Positions 33,901-45,500 of a stretch of DNA of 64,000 nt are shown here, piece by piece. A program made the position numbers and the translations under genes. Positions within the stretch are counted from its first letter, which is position 1, and every line of letters begins with the position of its first letter. A model generated the notes under the pieces. It searched no databases. It saw nothing but the letters and a program-made list of their open reading frames with translations, and was not told the origin of the DNA. The stretch comes from Acridotheres tristis (lineage: Eukaryota > Chordata > Aves > Passeriformes > Sturnidae), in assembly GCA_037013685.1 (NCBI GenBank), contig CM072885.1:25358620-25422619 (forward strand), given 5' to 3'.

Positions 33901-34404
33901 ACCAGGTTTAACAAAGGACATGGATTCCTTCAAGCACCCAGCGATTCCACACCTCCGCAGCACAGACTTGGGCATTGCCTGAGGAATCATTGGCACCTCA
34001 AAATTCACCCAGAGAGGGAGACTGCAGCAAGGAGCATCTTCCCTGTACAAAGTCACGCTAGTATGAAATACTTAAGAGAACAATTTTCAAGTTAATCCTT
34101 GTCTTTTAAAATCCAGTGGCAGAAGAAGAACATCCTGATGTCTTTTAATACAGGGGAATAGCAGGCCTAGAAGCAGGTCTGGATTAAATTCCTTCTGCAG
34201 CCTGAAATCATTCCAACGGACATCACCCAGCACACCCTGGAGAGCTCTCGGGCCATGCTAGTGGCTGGGATTTTGAGTGAAGTTCAAGTGGTATTAAGAA
34301 AAATGTAGAAATACTGGGTCTCCTCAGACTCAGCTTGGAGCTGGGTATCCCTTCCCACCTCTATTTCACAGTCTAAGATTCAGTTATGTTGGCATTAGCA
34401 TTTC
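30989..34404. other. Intergenic DNA, no gene recognised
   Basis: A/T-rich non-coding sequence with simple AATAAT/CATAAAT runs near 32630-32670 and a poly-T run at 33246-33256. No exon, RNA gene or delimited repeat was recognised. Confidence 0.5.
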
Positions 34405-34407
34405 CAT

Positions 34408-34505
34408 ATAAGATTACAGAATATTTTTGAGTTGGAAGAGACCTACAAGTATCACTGAGTCCCAAGTATCGCCACCTTTAGCCATCTGACACCCCTCCTG
34501 CATGA
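34408..34505 (-). repeat. CR1-type LINE fragment, antisense
   Basis: The segment AAGATTACAGAATATTTTTGAG followed by TTGGAAGAGACCTACAAGTATCACTGAGTCC matches the reverse-complement start of a CR1 3' end. Only about 100 bp remains and the end is indistinct. Confidence 0.65.
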
Positions 34506-36680
34506 GTCTGGTTTGTCTTTTTCCAATTGTGAAGGCAAAAGTAGCTAATGGAAAAAAACACTCAGGAAAGCAGCATCATGCTATCAACAATCAAACGAGA
34601 AGATGCTACAGAGATAGCCTTTATTTTTCCACTCTTGCCTCTCTCCACATATGCCTTTCTCTCAAGCAAGGACTCAGGCAGAGGGTAGACCAAGGGCCTT
34701 AATCAGAGAAACGAGAACACACTGCGCAGACCATTAATAGCCAGGCACTTTTTTAGCCAGATAGACTGCAGCTGTTCCCACCCATCTAGCCACATTAATG
34801 AATAAGCAGACTAGCTGGATGCTTCTGAGAAAATGAACAAGGCTGACATTTGAAGTGTCTTTCCTGGGCTTGAAAATTAATGCCCTTTTGGGATAAACGA
34901 AGGCAATTCACAGCCTTTATGCTACTGGCACAGACTGAAGCAGCCCAGAAAGCTGAGATTCCTGGATGGGAAATCTGGATGGCCCATGAAGGCCATATAA
35001 GGATAGCAAGACTGGCAGTTGTGTTCCCCTAAGTCCTGAGGGTACAATCCAGCAGCCTTATTCATAGAAGCATTCCAGTTAAATTCAGATAACAGCAGCA
35101 TGATGAAGTACATTTTAAAAAATGTGATGTTCTTAATTATCTGATGCTGCTTCAAGCAGTTCCTTCTCCTTTTAAACATAACTCAGCTTCTAATGCTCTC
35201 CACTCAAAACCATTAGTATGAGAAGGTCAGGAGTAATAAAGTAGCAGAAGTATTTCATTTTTAAATGAGAATGGATAGAACAAACACAAACAATGCAAGT
35301 AGAAAATTTAAACCCAAAAGCTGTTTATCAGAGTTGCAATTATCTGCTCATCGAAGACTTTAAATACCACTAACACAGCCCCTTAGGCTCACTTGGAAGA
35401 GTTCTTTCAAAATATGCTGGTGTTCCCTTACAAGGCTTAGAAAGAAAAGTCAAACCAAAAACAACCTTCTTGCTTCTCTGGACAATATACTCTTAAATTT
35501 AAGAAGTAAGATAAAGATATAGAATAATGCTAGTGCATGTAAGCTGGCAGGTTTAAGGTATATAAAGCTTACAAATTAGGCATTCAGCTCATTATGTTCA
35601 GAAGCAGAATACTAGAGTCTCAAAGGCTACCAACAGAACAAAAGTAGTCCCACAGAGAACACAAACCCTGCAGTGAAGATGCAATTACTTCTATATTTCC
35701 ACTCCTTCCAAATAGCAAGACTGCCTCAGTCTCTTCTCATTAAGTGAGAAAGTTATTACTTAAAATTTATTCCTCCTTTTAATTACTAATTGGGAAGTGA
35801 ATAGCAATACTATATAAAAAAGGATAATATTCTTAACAACAGTAGAAGGCATAAAGTAGCCTCATCGCTTTCTATATGTTAGTTATGTCACTAGTCCTAT
35901 TAGCACTGCTCAAAATGAACAAGTTAACAAGAAAACATTAAAATACGCTTCAGAATTGTAAAACCAAATGACTAAATATTAACATGTCAATCACTTCTTT
36001 AAGGCTCATTAATTTACTCAAACAAAACAGCAATGAAACTAATGTGGGGAGGTTTGAGTTTGGTGCTTTCCTTTTTGATTTAGAAGAAACACAATGCCTG
36101 TTCAGGTCCCAGACTCTCTCAGTCCTGGAGGACTGAGATCTTACCTTATTGAACTACATGATCTCTTAACATTTCAAGTCAGTGATTTCACTTGGAAGAT
36201 TTTTTTTCTGCAATGTGAACAAATCTCCACTGGATTCAGATGTATCTCATGCTGAGAGAGCACGCATTTGAACATGGTAAATTTGATATATGTACACACA
36301 TATACACGCACACATATATATAGAATAGGTTGCCCAGTGGTTGTTTTCTTGAATCCTCCTTCAGACGACTGGCCAACAGGATTACTTTCCAATGTGACTG
36401 CAATTAGTAAGTGAGAAAATGCAGTCTGCATACCTTAGCTGAGCATTTTATTCAGCAGCAGAGGATGATAAATATTCCTAATTGTTGTTAAGATTCAGCA
36501 TGTCACTTTCAGGTCTCAGGTTTTGAAAAGGGTATCATTAGTGTCTTATATGACCTCTGCTTATGATACTAAGAAAATGGGAACAAAATCTATACTTAAT
36601 TAAGTGTCTAAAATAAGTGAATTTCAGATGCCCACCTCTCTTGATTGACTTTTGAAGGAGGTTAAATGACTTGGTTGAAT
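34506..36680. other. Intergenic DNA, no gene recognised
   Basis: A/T-rich non-coding sequence. A mixed TA/CA dinucleotide tract lies at about 36286-36322. Nothing else stands out. Confidence 0.5.
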
Positions 36681-36683
36681 TAC

Positions 36684-37190
36684 AGAATCACAGAATAGAT
36701 ACAGTTGGAAGAGACTGCTGGAGGGCATCTAGTCCCACCTCCCTGTTCAGACAAGGTCCCTAGAACATGTTACTGAGGATTGTGTCCAGACAGCTTTTGA
36801 ATATCTCCAGAGGAGACTCCACAACCTCTCTGGGCAATCTGTTGCAGGATGCAGTCACTTTCACAGTAAAAGTAGCTCTTCCTCATGTTTAAGTACAACT
36901 TCCAGAGCATCAGTTTCTGCCTGTTGCCTCTTGTCCTATTGCTCATCACCACAAAGCAGAGCCCAGCTCCATTCTCTCGATACCCTCCCTTCATATATTT
37001 ACAGACACTGATGAGGTTCCCCCTCAGTCATCTCTTCTTGAGGATGAAAGGGCCCAACCCTTATCAACCTTTCCTTGTAAGAGAGATGCCTTAATCATCT
37101 TTGTAGTCCTCCACTGGACTTGCTCCTGGAGCTCTGTCTCTCTTTTGTACTGAGAAGCCCGCATTTGAATTGGGCATATAACTTCAGTTG
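36684..37190 (-). repeat. CR1 LINE 3' end, antisense
   Basis: About 500 bp of reverse-complement CR1, starting AGAATCACAGAATAGATACAG. It includes ACTCCACAACCTCTCTGGGCAATCTG, the CTTGTCCTATTGCTCATCACCAC block, CCCCTCAGTCATCTCTTCTTGAGG and a CTCCACTGGACTTGCTCC block. The minus strand encodes the tail of the CR1 reverse transcriptase with stops. Confidence 0.93.
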
Positions 37191-40100
37191 CCTAAATTAG
37201 GGTGTGTGAAGCTCACAAAATGGACATTCTGATCATTGTATTCTGAAGAAACTCAGCATAATGGACAAAAAAAGGTGACCTGAGGGGGTACATAGTAAAA
37301 CCTAGGGCTTGAAAATGGTCACGGATCTAGTAGAGCATGAACTTACAACATGTTACCAATTCTACATACTCCACCTGTAGATGCTCTTACTGCGGAACAA
37401 GAATTCCTTTTCTTCCTGCTTCTGGAAGAAATTGTGTACACTTGTCCTTACAATCAATATATCCATGCCAACGGGCAGAGTACTATTCCTGGGAACGAAA
37501 GGCGAGTGACAGCTTAGCCTTCTGACAGAGAAGGGAAGGGAAAGGTAAGGGAAACATCTCTCCTGAGCTACTAAAGTTTGGGCAGCTCGCAGTCTCATTG
37601 TTGTGAAGGTCCAGCTGAATGCTTTGGAGCGACTTTCAGGTCAGCCAGGGTGAAGTCCTGACTCTTCTGCAGCCTGTGACAAACCCCATAAGCCCAGATT
37701 TCATCTCCATGTTTCAGGAGTTTATAAGCACATGGAGCAGCATTAAGCGCTGCAGTGGTTGGGGGCAGGGGAGAGAAAAAAAGCCTCACTGGTTTTGCAT
37801 CTTAGATAAGCAACTGTATTTGCTAAAATAATCTCATTCCAAAGCAAATGGATTTGATTCTTTAGAAATACGCATCTTATCAATGACAAACATTTGAACA
37901 AGCTCTTTGAATGGTGCCTCTTACTGATTTTTCAATAACAATGAAATGTTTCATTGTTTCAATTAAAGCTTGATCTTTCACTTAGAGACTTACTGTCCAA
38001 TTGTAAAATGATTGATTGACTGCAATTATAAAGCAAGATGAATTATTTGTCTTCTTTTCAGACTAAAGAAAATTAGTGTAGGGTTTTATTGTTTAAGGGG
38101 GTCAATGTGTTTCATTATGTACTCAGAGAGAATAGCTCAATGATACTCCAGCACAGTTATATGGACTATTTTTATTAGCAGCAGAAGAAAGCAAATACTG
38201 CACAGCTCATCAAGCTGTGTAAATGAAATGCAATAATGAAGTTCTGAAGCAAGCAGAAACAAGCATGCCTGTGTTATTCCCGTTTTGCATTAAGTGTATG
38301 AAGTATTGCAGGAACTGCTCTCTGTATAAACACCTATCTGTTCTATCATACATAATTCAGGTTTTCAAATTCCCAGTGGAGTAGATTATCTAACTCCATA
38401 CACTGAGGTACAGTCCACAAACCCTGCACCAGAACTGTACCAGTTCTGGTACTGTACAACAGTACTATACTACATTGCATTATTGATACAACTTGTTCTC
38501 TTGCAACAACATACATGCTCTCTATCAGCTTTATCCAAATACTTTTTAAATGTCTATAGCATCCTCCCTGCCAAGACCTGGATATGCTCTACAAGAGGTA
38601 AATTAGAGTTCACAGAACACTGGATAAACATGACTTCTCAAGCATCATTCATGAGTGCACAGAGATTTATATAACAAGACTTCCACAGCTCCAGCACTTG
38701 CTGCTCTCAAAATTCATGGGAACTCTGTGGTGATCTTTGGGAACAGGTCTCAAATGACAGGCATTCTCTTCTGGGTGCTGTAAGTTTGCAGAGTCCAGGC
38801 AGGATCTGTTCCTATGCAATCACCATCCTCACAATGAGATTGCGGGCTGTGTAAATCAGTGCAGAATTGAGTCCGGAGACTTGAGCTGCCATGAACATCT
38901 TAAAAGAAGATTACACCCATGTAATAACACACAATCCTTTGCCAATCCCTAAAGAGCGGGGCGGAGGAAAGGCGAGGGAGGCAGGGGCAGAACAGGGACA
39001 GGGGCCAGTTTCAGATTTCTCAGCCAGCTCAATCCTGGTTGTCCTGGAGTCCAACCCTAACTCAGGGATCCAGAATCTTGGGAGTGCAGCTCTGAGCCTG
39101 ACACACATGAGCCTGCTGGGTCCCTGGCCCATCCTTCCTCAGTGGTCTTGCCATGGACACATGGCCCTGAGCTGAGTGGCAGAATACAGGGAGCTCAGTC
39201 TCCAGAGCCCAAAGGTGGTTTCTTCATCTTCTCAAGCAGTAATATAGTCTGTCTGCAGCTTCTGTTTTGGCTCTGTGGAGCCAGGCTGATCCTCTGGATG
39301 CAGGATCTAGTGCAGAGGGAATGGGCATTCAGCCTATCTCTGCACCCTTCTCCTCACAGTCTTTCCAGCACAGGCTCAGTGGTAAGAGAGGGCTGCATCC
39401 TTCAGGACTCAGAAAAGGATGCACATAACATTTCTACACCTTCAAACACATTTGGACATGGTTTGTATGCCCAAGTCCTAGGTAAGGGAGAAAAGACTGG
39501 CCTGGCTGGAAGTGCCAGCCTGCATGACCTCACAGAGAGCAGAAGGGGACTTGAGCACTGTTTCCTGTCCTGTTTGCAAAAAACACAGTGCTCTGAAAGG
39601 TCAGACAAGACTTAAAACTAATCTCCAGCTAGTGCCTCATGTTCCCAGGGAACATGTCCCACTGTCTTGTAAATCAGGCAGTCCCCAGCCAAACAGATGG
39701 ACTCCAGGATGAACACCTAGGAGGCAAGATGTTGGCATCAAAGGTTGAGATGAAAATCAAAATGGCTGGGATTACAGAGATGACTGCTCTTTTGAGGCTG
39801 GGCTTCTTATTCAAGGGATGTAATTTGACTATCCAACTTAAATTTTTTAATTGGTTTTAGATTATAACCTCCTGTACTAAGACAGTGTTAGGTGATCTGG
39901 ATTGGGATCAGAGTGGAAAAAGATTGCACTGGGAGGGCAAGAGGAAGCAATGTAATAAAATTACAGAGAACAAAACATGAAGACGGAAAAGGGAACAGGA
40001 ATCCTGTTACCCTGATCCCCTAGCAGGAAGAGCATAGTACCTGATGAAAGATGAACTGCAAAGGACACTTACTGCTGAAATGCAGTGTGAACATGAGCAA

Positions 40101-41269
40101 CTGTAACACCAATGCAACATGATTATAAGAATTAAATATAAACACAAGCAAGAATCTCGGCATGAGTACAGTTAATTGTGCCACTGCTCTCTGAGCACCA
40201 GGTCCCGACAGCACTCAAGCTCAAATCCAGCCACTGGGTAGCTGAACCTTGAACCTTCCCAATTGCAGATGATCCCACAATTCACTTGTTTGTCCCAAAG
40301 AGTCAGGTTTTGGCAGCATCAGAGCTAGCTGTCCAGGACAAGATCTCTGGGAATTTCCACTACACAAATTATACAGCCACTATCTTTGGAAATTCACTGT
40401 AAATAGTGTGCATCTATGCTTAATCACTCCTGGACATACCTGACATCAATGGAGCCTTCTGTCTCCAGAATGTCCCCTGCCTGTTTTTAACCTCCTCAGA
40501 GCTGACCTCCCTGCAGCTCAAAGTCTGAAGCTGTGTCTTGGTTTGACTTTTGGCTTTGACCCATGAATGACAGACACATACCTTGTTCATCACAAGGCAG
40601 CAGTGTTAATCATTCTGCTTTTTCAATTTTTTTTTTCAGAAAGCTCTTCTCTGACAAAAGCAAAGTTTCAGAGCAGCTGGCAGAAAAGTGGGTTGTACAA
40701 CCTGAGCCACACCTGAGCCCTTCTGCATTTCCAGCCTTACAGCCGGGAACCTTGGAGAAGCGTGGCTATCAGCACTGTGAACCACTGTGCTTGAGTCCTG
40801 GCAGGCATGGTCTCACTCCGCCTGCAAAGCTGGCAGCCAGCTCTCATCCTCCACAGTCTCCAAGGGCTGAACCAGGTTCCAGCTCTTCAGGCAGCGGAGG
40901 CCATCCCCACTGCAGCTGGAGGCACCCCAGACCAAGGGCATGCCAGGGTCACTTACGCCCTTTTGACAACTTGCCCCATGCTTCAAATTTCAGATATTCC
41001 TGCACTTCTGGATGATCTTCTTCCCATTTTCCCAGCCCCAGCTTTGCCGCGAGGGCTGTGCACCACTGCTTGCTGGGCTGAAATCCATGCTTCTAAGGCT
41101 GACATTGAACGTGACTGTCAGACATCAGGGCCAGCCTCGATGTGTGCCATGCACAGCAGCCCAAGAGAGCAGCATTTTGAGTGGCCTCACGCCCAGCTTT
41201 CCTTGTTTCCCGCAGACGATGTGGGGATTGTCCCACACAGGCATGCCGGCACTCATGCCCTCGAGAACA
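37191..41269. other. Intergenic DNA upstream of the SRGAP1 CpG island
   Basis: Non-coding as far as I can tell, becoming more G/C-rich from about 40650. A perfect 10-bp inverted repeat with a 3-base spacer lies at 38428-38450. Frames up to 194 codons near 40563-41391 reflect G/C content and lack domains. An unannotated upstream exon or non-coding transcript cannot be excluded. Confidence 0.45.
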
Positions 41270-42114
41270 AGCTGCATCCGCAGGGGAGCACCGGGCGGAC
41301 AAGAGCGGTGGAAGCAACACCTGCTGTGCTGAGGGTGCAGCTCTCCCCTTGGGTGCTGCCGCGCTCTGGCTCCCTGGGTCTGGGCCCATAGCGGGCTACA
41401 CACCGATGCAGCCGTGCCCTGCCTCCGGAGACACTGGGGAGGCACATGGGGTCCCCAAAGGCCACTTGTCCCCTCCGGCTTCGCCCTCCCCGGGCGGCTG
41501 GGCGCTGACGGCAGCACGGGACTTTAACTTTCCCCGCCGGATCAAGGGCCTTCTGTAACCATACCGCGACCTCACACCCCTGTTCCCCGAGAACATCCGG
41601 CCACCATGTGCTCAATGGAGGCGGCGGGGCGGGGATCTCCCTCCTCCCACCTCGGCCCCAGCCCGAGCCCCCCATGCCTGCTGGGCCCCCGGCTGTGGGG
41701 CGGCCGGGGCAAGCGGGCGCTACACCCACGGGTCCAGCTCGGGGCGGTGAACGGCTGCCGGCGGGGCGGACAAGGCGAACGAAGACCGGAGGCGGGCGTG
41801 CAGGCAGGAAGGGAGGAGACAGCGGCGGGAGGGCGGGGAGAAGTTTATTCCCGGAGACACCTCTCCAGGGCGCGGCGGGGGAGCCGCCCCGAGCCGGCGA
41901 CTGCTCGCTCCGCGAGGTTGGGACATGCGCCGCGGCGCTGCCGCCTGGTGTTAGTCACGGCGGGGCGCCTGCCCCGAGTTCCCACCCAGGCGAGCGCGGC
42001 GGCAGCAGTAACCAGTGTCTCTGGCGTACGGACCGAGCGCGGCCGTCTGCCTCCCGCCCACTTCTCTCTCTCTGCTTCCCTTCCCCTCTCCGGGGTGCGT
42101 GAGGAGAGATAACA

Positions 42115-42153
42115 ATGGTGGGGCGCAGCCGCCGGGCCCCCGCCCTCGCCTAG
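42115..42153 (+). CDS. Candidate upstream ORF 1 in the SRGAP1 5' UTR
   Basis: A 12-codon frame in context AACAATGG (A at -3, G at +4, a strong initiation context) ends at TAG 42151-42153. It would lie in the 5' leader only if transcription starts upstream of 42115. Its peptide is not recognisable; a role would be regulatory. Confidence 0.35.
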   Translation: MVGRSRRAPALA

Positions 42154-42250
42154 TGGAAGCGAGTGCCCCGCGGCCGCTGCTCCGCTACCCCGCCCTGCGG
42201 CGTCCCCGGGCCGTGGACCGCGTTGCTGCCGGCGGCGGTGCCGGGAGGTG

Positions 42251-42277
42251 ATGGTGCCTGCGCCGGGGTTAGTCTGA
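42251..42277 (+). CDS. Candidate upstream ORF 2 in the SRGAP1 5' UTR
   Basis: An 8-codon frame in context GTGATGG (G at -3, G at +4) ends at TGA 42275-42277, 185 bases before the main start. As with the first, it matters only if the transcript includes it. Confidence 0.35.
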   Translation: MVPAPGLV

Positions 42278-42462
42278 TCGCCGCTCCCCGCCTCCGGTGC
42301 CGGCGGCGCTGACGCGGGGCCAGCGCCCGCTGCCTACCCGGCCGCCGCGCTCTCTCGGGCTTGCGGTCGCCTGACACAACTTGGGAGCTCCTCCAGAAAA
42401 GCAAAAATAATTAGTGATAATAATTTAGAACAAGGCGGAGAAGTGGAAGAAGCGGGTGGATA

Positions 42463-42529
42463 ATGTCAACCCCGAGCAGATTCAAAAAGGACAAAGAGAT
42501 AATAGCGGAGTATGAAAGTCAAGTGAAAG
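42463..42529 (+). CDS. SRGAP1: SRGAP1 coding exon 1 (partial gene)
   Basis: SLIT-ROBO Rho GTPase-activating protein 1 is a cytoplasmic adaptor acting below ROBO receptors. Its F-BAR domain shapes membrane and its RhoGAP domain inactivates Cdc42/RhoA-type GTPases during cell migration and axon guidance. The exon encodes 22 residues beginning MSTPSRFKKDKEIIAEYES, as I recall for SRGAP1. From memory the paralogues start differently: SRGAP2 MTSPAKFKKDKE, SRGAP3 MSSQTKFKKDKE. A consensus donor AAG|GTAAGC follows, leaving the exon in phase 1. The segment opens the F-BAR region. The main ATG context (TAAATGT) is weak. Remaining exons lie beyond the window. The single exon is short, but match, donor and CpG island agree. 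Confidence 0.92.
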
Positions 42530-45500
42530 GTAAGCGCGGGGAGGCAGCGGGAAAGCCGTCGCGGGGGCCGGGTTCCTGCCGGCGGGGTGGCCGGTCCCAG
42601 TTGCCCGAACTTCGGAGCTGGAGGGGGAGGCGAGAGGGCGGCGGAGGCTTTTCCCCCCCCAGCGCTCCGAGCGGCGCCGGTGGGTCCGAGGGGCCGCGGC
42701 CGGAGCCGGACGGCAGTTGCAGCGGCTCTTCCGCAGCCCGGCCCCGGTCGAGCACCTTCCCTTCCTCCACCGACTTCGGTAACACCCGGGGCGGGGGGGA
42801 GGGAAGGGGAAAGGGAGTGAAAAAAAAAAAAAGCTTTTCAATTGCTGAGGCGAGAGACAATGCTAAGCCATACCCTTTTTTTGAGACACATGGCTGCTGT
42901 CTCCCACCCTTCCCTCAGGGCTGTAGTTTCTGTGCTGGGCTGTAGAAGATGGCTAATAAAGAATTACCCTTGACTGCTGAATGAGCCCATTCAGCCATCC
43001 CAGGAAGTATTTCAGTCTCGCACCGCCCGGCTGTATCACATTCAACTATTGTGCCAAGGACAGCGCTGGCAGATTCTGGCTTGAGCCACCGGCGCTTCCA
43101 GACTCTCGGGTTTCCTCGCCTAGTGTTTCCCCTCTGCCAGTGTCTTAGGTGGAACAGAGATTGGGAAAGTAGTGACATGGCAGTGGGGTGTGGGTCTCTT
43201 GGTGTGCATCCTTCTGAGTGCTCTTGGGGAAAATACTGCATAATATAAAAATTATAACAAGTCCAGGGATGGATGCGAACCTGAAACACAGCATTTAAAA
43301 AGCTGTGCAACACCTGAACTCTGATTTTTAAAATGATGCTGGTGTGCTCTTTGCATAGGTAGGGTGTTCTCTCCTTGATGCTGTCCATAGTCTGCGATGT
43401 GCGGATATGGAGCGTGTCATCATGCAGGTCCATGGGCTTCAGGAGCAGCCTTCCTGCTCCATGGAGGCAAGGGCTGGGGACCTGCTTCTGGAACAGGGTG
43501 GGAGGGACCACTCCTCAGCTGTTGAAAGATTTATTGACTTTGTGTCCTTGCACAATATATTTTTCGTCTCACTTGATCCTATGACATCAATTTTTCAAGG
43601 TAATGCTTGTAGTTTTGTTGGGGTTTTTCTTCTTAGAAGTAAAGAGGTAGTTTTTGAGGTTTTTTCTTCCTAAGCTTAACTGTTTGGGAAAAAACCTGTC
43701 ACTGTTCAAAGTCTTCTTGTGTCCAGGAAAGGATCTGTGCTACTTTCCAGACAGGTGGGCAGTGAGGGGTCTGAGCTGGCAGGTAGGCCACGCTTCAAGT
43801 GTCTGCCTGACATGGGCAGGGCCAGGACAGTTCTCACATGGCTGATGTATTCACTGCCATTGAGTCCCTGAAGGGTTGGCACTTTTGCCTCTCTGTGGAC
43901 ATGGTGCAGATTTGTCTTGGTCGCTGAGCATAAAAAATGTTTGAGATCTTAGGCTCATTGCACAGTGTGCAGACTGTTCTTTGCCTTCTCCTAAAGGCTC
44001 AGCCTTTATTTTCTGCTGCTAGTTGCTACATATGCCAGTCTTTTCTTTTGAATAATGAAGAAAAAATGCTATACCCTTCAGCTACATTTATTGTATCATT
44101 TCAAAAGACACCAAAGATTAAGGCCGAAAGTACTGTTGACAACCTGGCTCTCCTTTGGTATCATGGTCCCCCATCACAATTGCAGAGAGAGGTGGCATTT
44201 GTAGATACAGCTAAGTAGGAATTTTAACTTGCTTTGCTTCTTTGTGGTGGTCTGGGGTGTGTGCAGTCTGGTCCCACCCAACTGTCTTGCCGGAATTGTT
44301 GATTAGCAGCTGTTTGAAAAGGTATGCTAGGCTGGTAATCGTAGTCAGAGATGCTTTTTCTTTAACCAGCATCACTACAATTGTATTTCAGATGACAAGA
44401 ACTGTCTGTGCTAAGATATAATTCTATTTGACACCAGCTCAGTGATACTATAAAAAAAGCAGTGATACCACTGTGTCATACATTGAAAATAGTTTTGATA
44501 TTGAGGGTTCAAGGCCTAAAGAACCAGCCCTAATTGGCCAGCAAGGTAGCTTTAAGGGAATATAAGTTTAGGACTAAAGTCAGATCCCTATGTACTGCTT
44601 GGAATTTCTTAGGTTAGGAGAAAGGGTGTGGCCAAATTGCTTTTTCTGCCTGTGATTTCTGGTGTTTGCAATGGCTAGCTGATTTCTCACTGCTTATGTG
44701 TTTAGTTGCTGAAGGATGTGGACAACTGGGCAGCCGGCTGGCCATTTGAGGTTCTCTGGACAGGCATGTGCACAGGAGTGTAACAGCACGTATCGTCCAT
44801 ACCTTGTTGTGAGATTGCATTGACCCTGGCTTGCTGAGCATCAGCACTAGTGCTTCATCAGAAGCCGGGCCACTGATGTGTGCATTTGTAAATCCTGCCC
44901 TAAGATGTCTGAATACTAATACTGAAGGAAGAGGGGCTTGAACTGTACATGCCCTGTAGGGTATGTATATGGTGCCATATTTGGAAATGAGGATTTGATA
45001 GTGCCATTCTTCACATAGCTTTTCTGCTCTTAACTCCTCAAATAGGAAGCAGTAACAGATGTTAATTGTCGTGTCGGGTTCCTGAGTGGTGTAAACTAAC
45101 ATCTTCTCCTTGGATTTTTAGCAGTATCACTAAATTGGCTATTACTTTAGTAGAGGTCATACAGGAACAGCAGGAAGTCTATAAATGTTACCTGTTTGTC
45201 AAGCTGAAGTAAACAAGGTCCTTTTCTCTTGTTGGGCAGAGCATTTTATTGTACCTTTTTTTGCAACTTCCTTGTTTTTCAGTCTATCTTCTGTCAAGAA
45301 TTGCCCCAATTGAATCAATGTGTGTTTACTTCCCTGCACGTTGTATAGAAAGCAGAATAATATTTCTTAAGGATATTTTAATACTGAAGTTAGATCTGTC
45401 TATCTGGGTACCTATACCTGTTGTTTTGGGGGTTGTAAGAATATCATGATGGTGTGGGTACCTTATTTTGTAGACATAAAGGTGCCTGGAAAATAACATA

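Larger units (their letters stand above)
41270..42800 (+). promoter_or_regulatory. SRGAP1: CpG island with the likely SRGAP1 promoter
   Basis: CpG density and G/C content rise sharply here compared with everything else in the window and fall again after about 42800. The block covers the coding start at 42463 and the splice donor. GC boxes of GGGGCGGGG type (e.g. about 41628-41636) are present and no TATA box is evident, as usual for broadly initiating promoters. The exact transcription start cannot be read from sequence. A short A/T-rich patch interrupts the island at about 42402-42430, just before the coding start. Confidence 0.85.

Noticed and set aside
38428..38450. Inverted repeat as a glucocorticoid response element
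   Set aside because: The half-sites are AGAACT/AGTTCT with a 5-base spacer, not AGAACA/TGTTCT with 3 bases.
40563..42112. Several frames of 100-194 codons on both strands near the CpG island
   Set aside because: High G/C content lowers stop frequency. The frames overlap in all phases and contain no domain. They are best read as promoter/5' flank, although a non-coding exon cannot be excluded.
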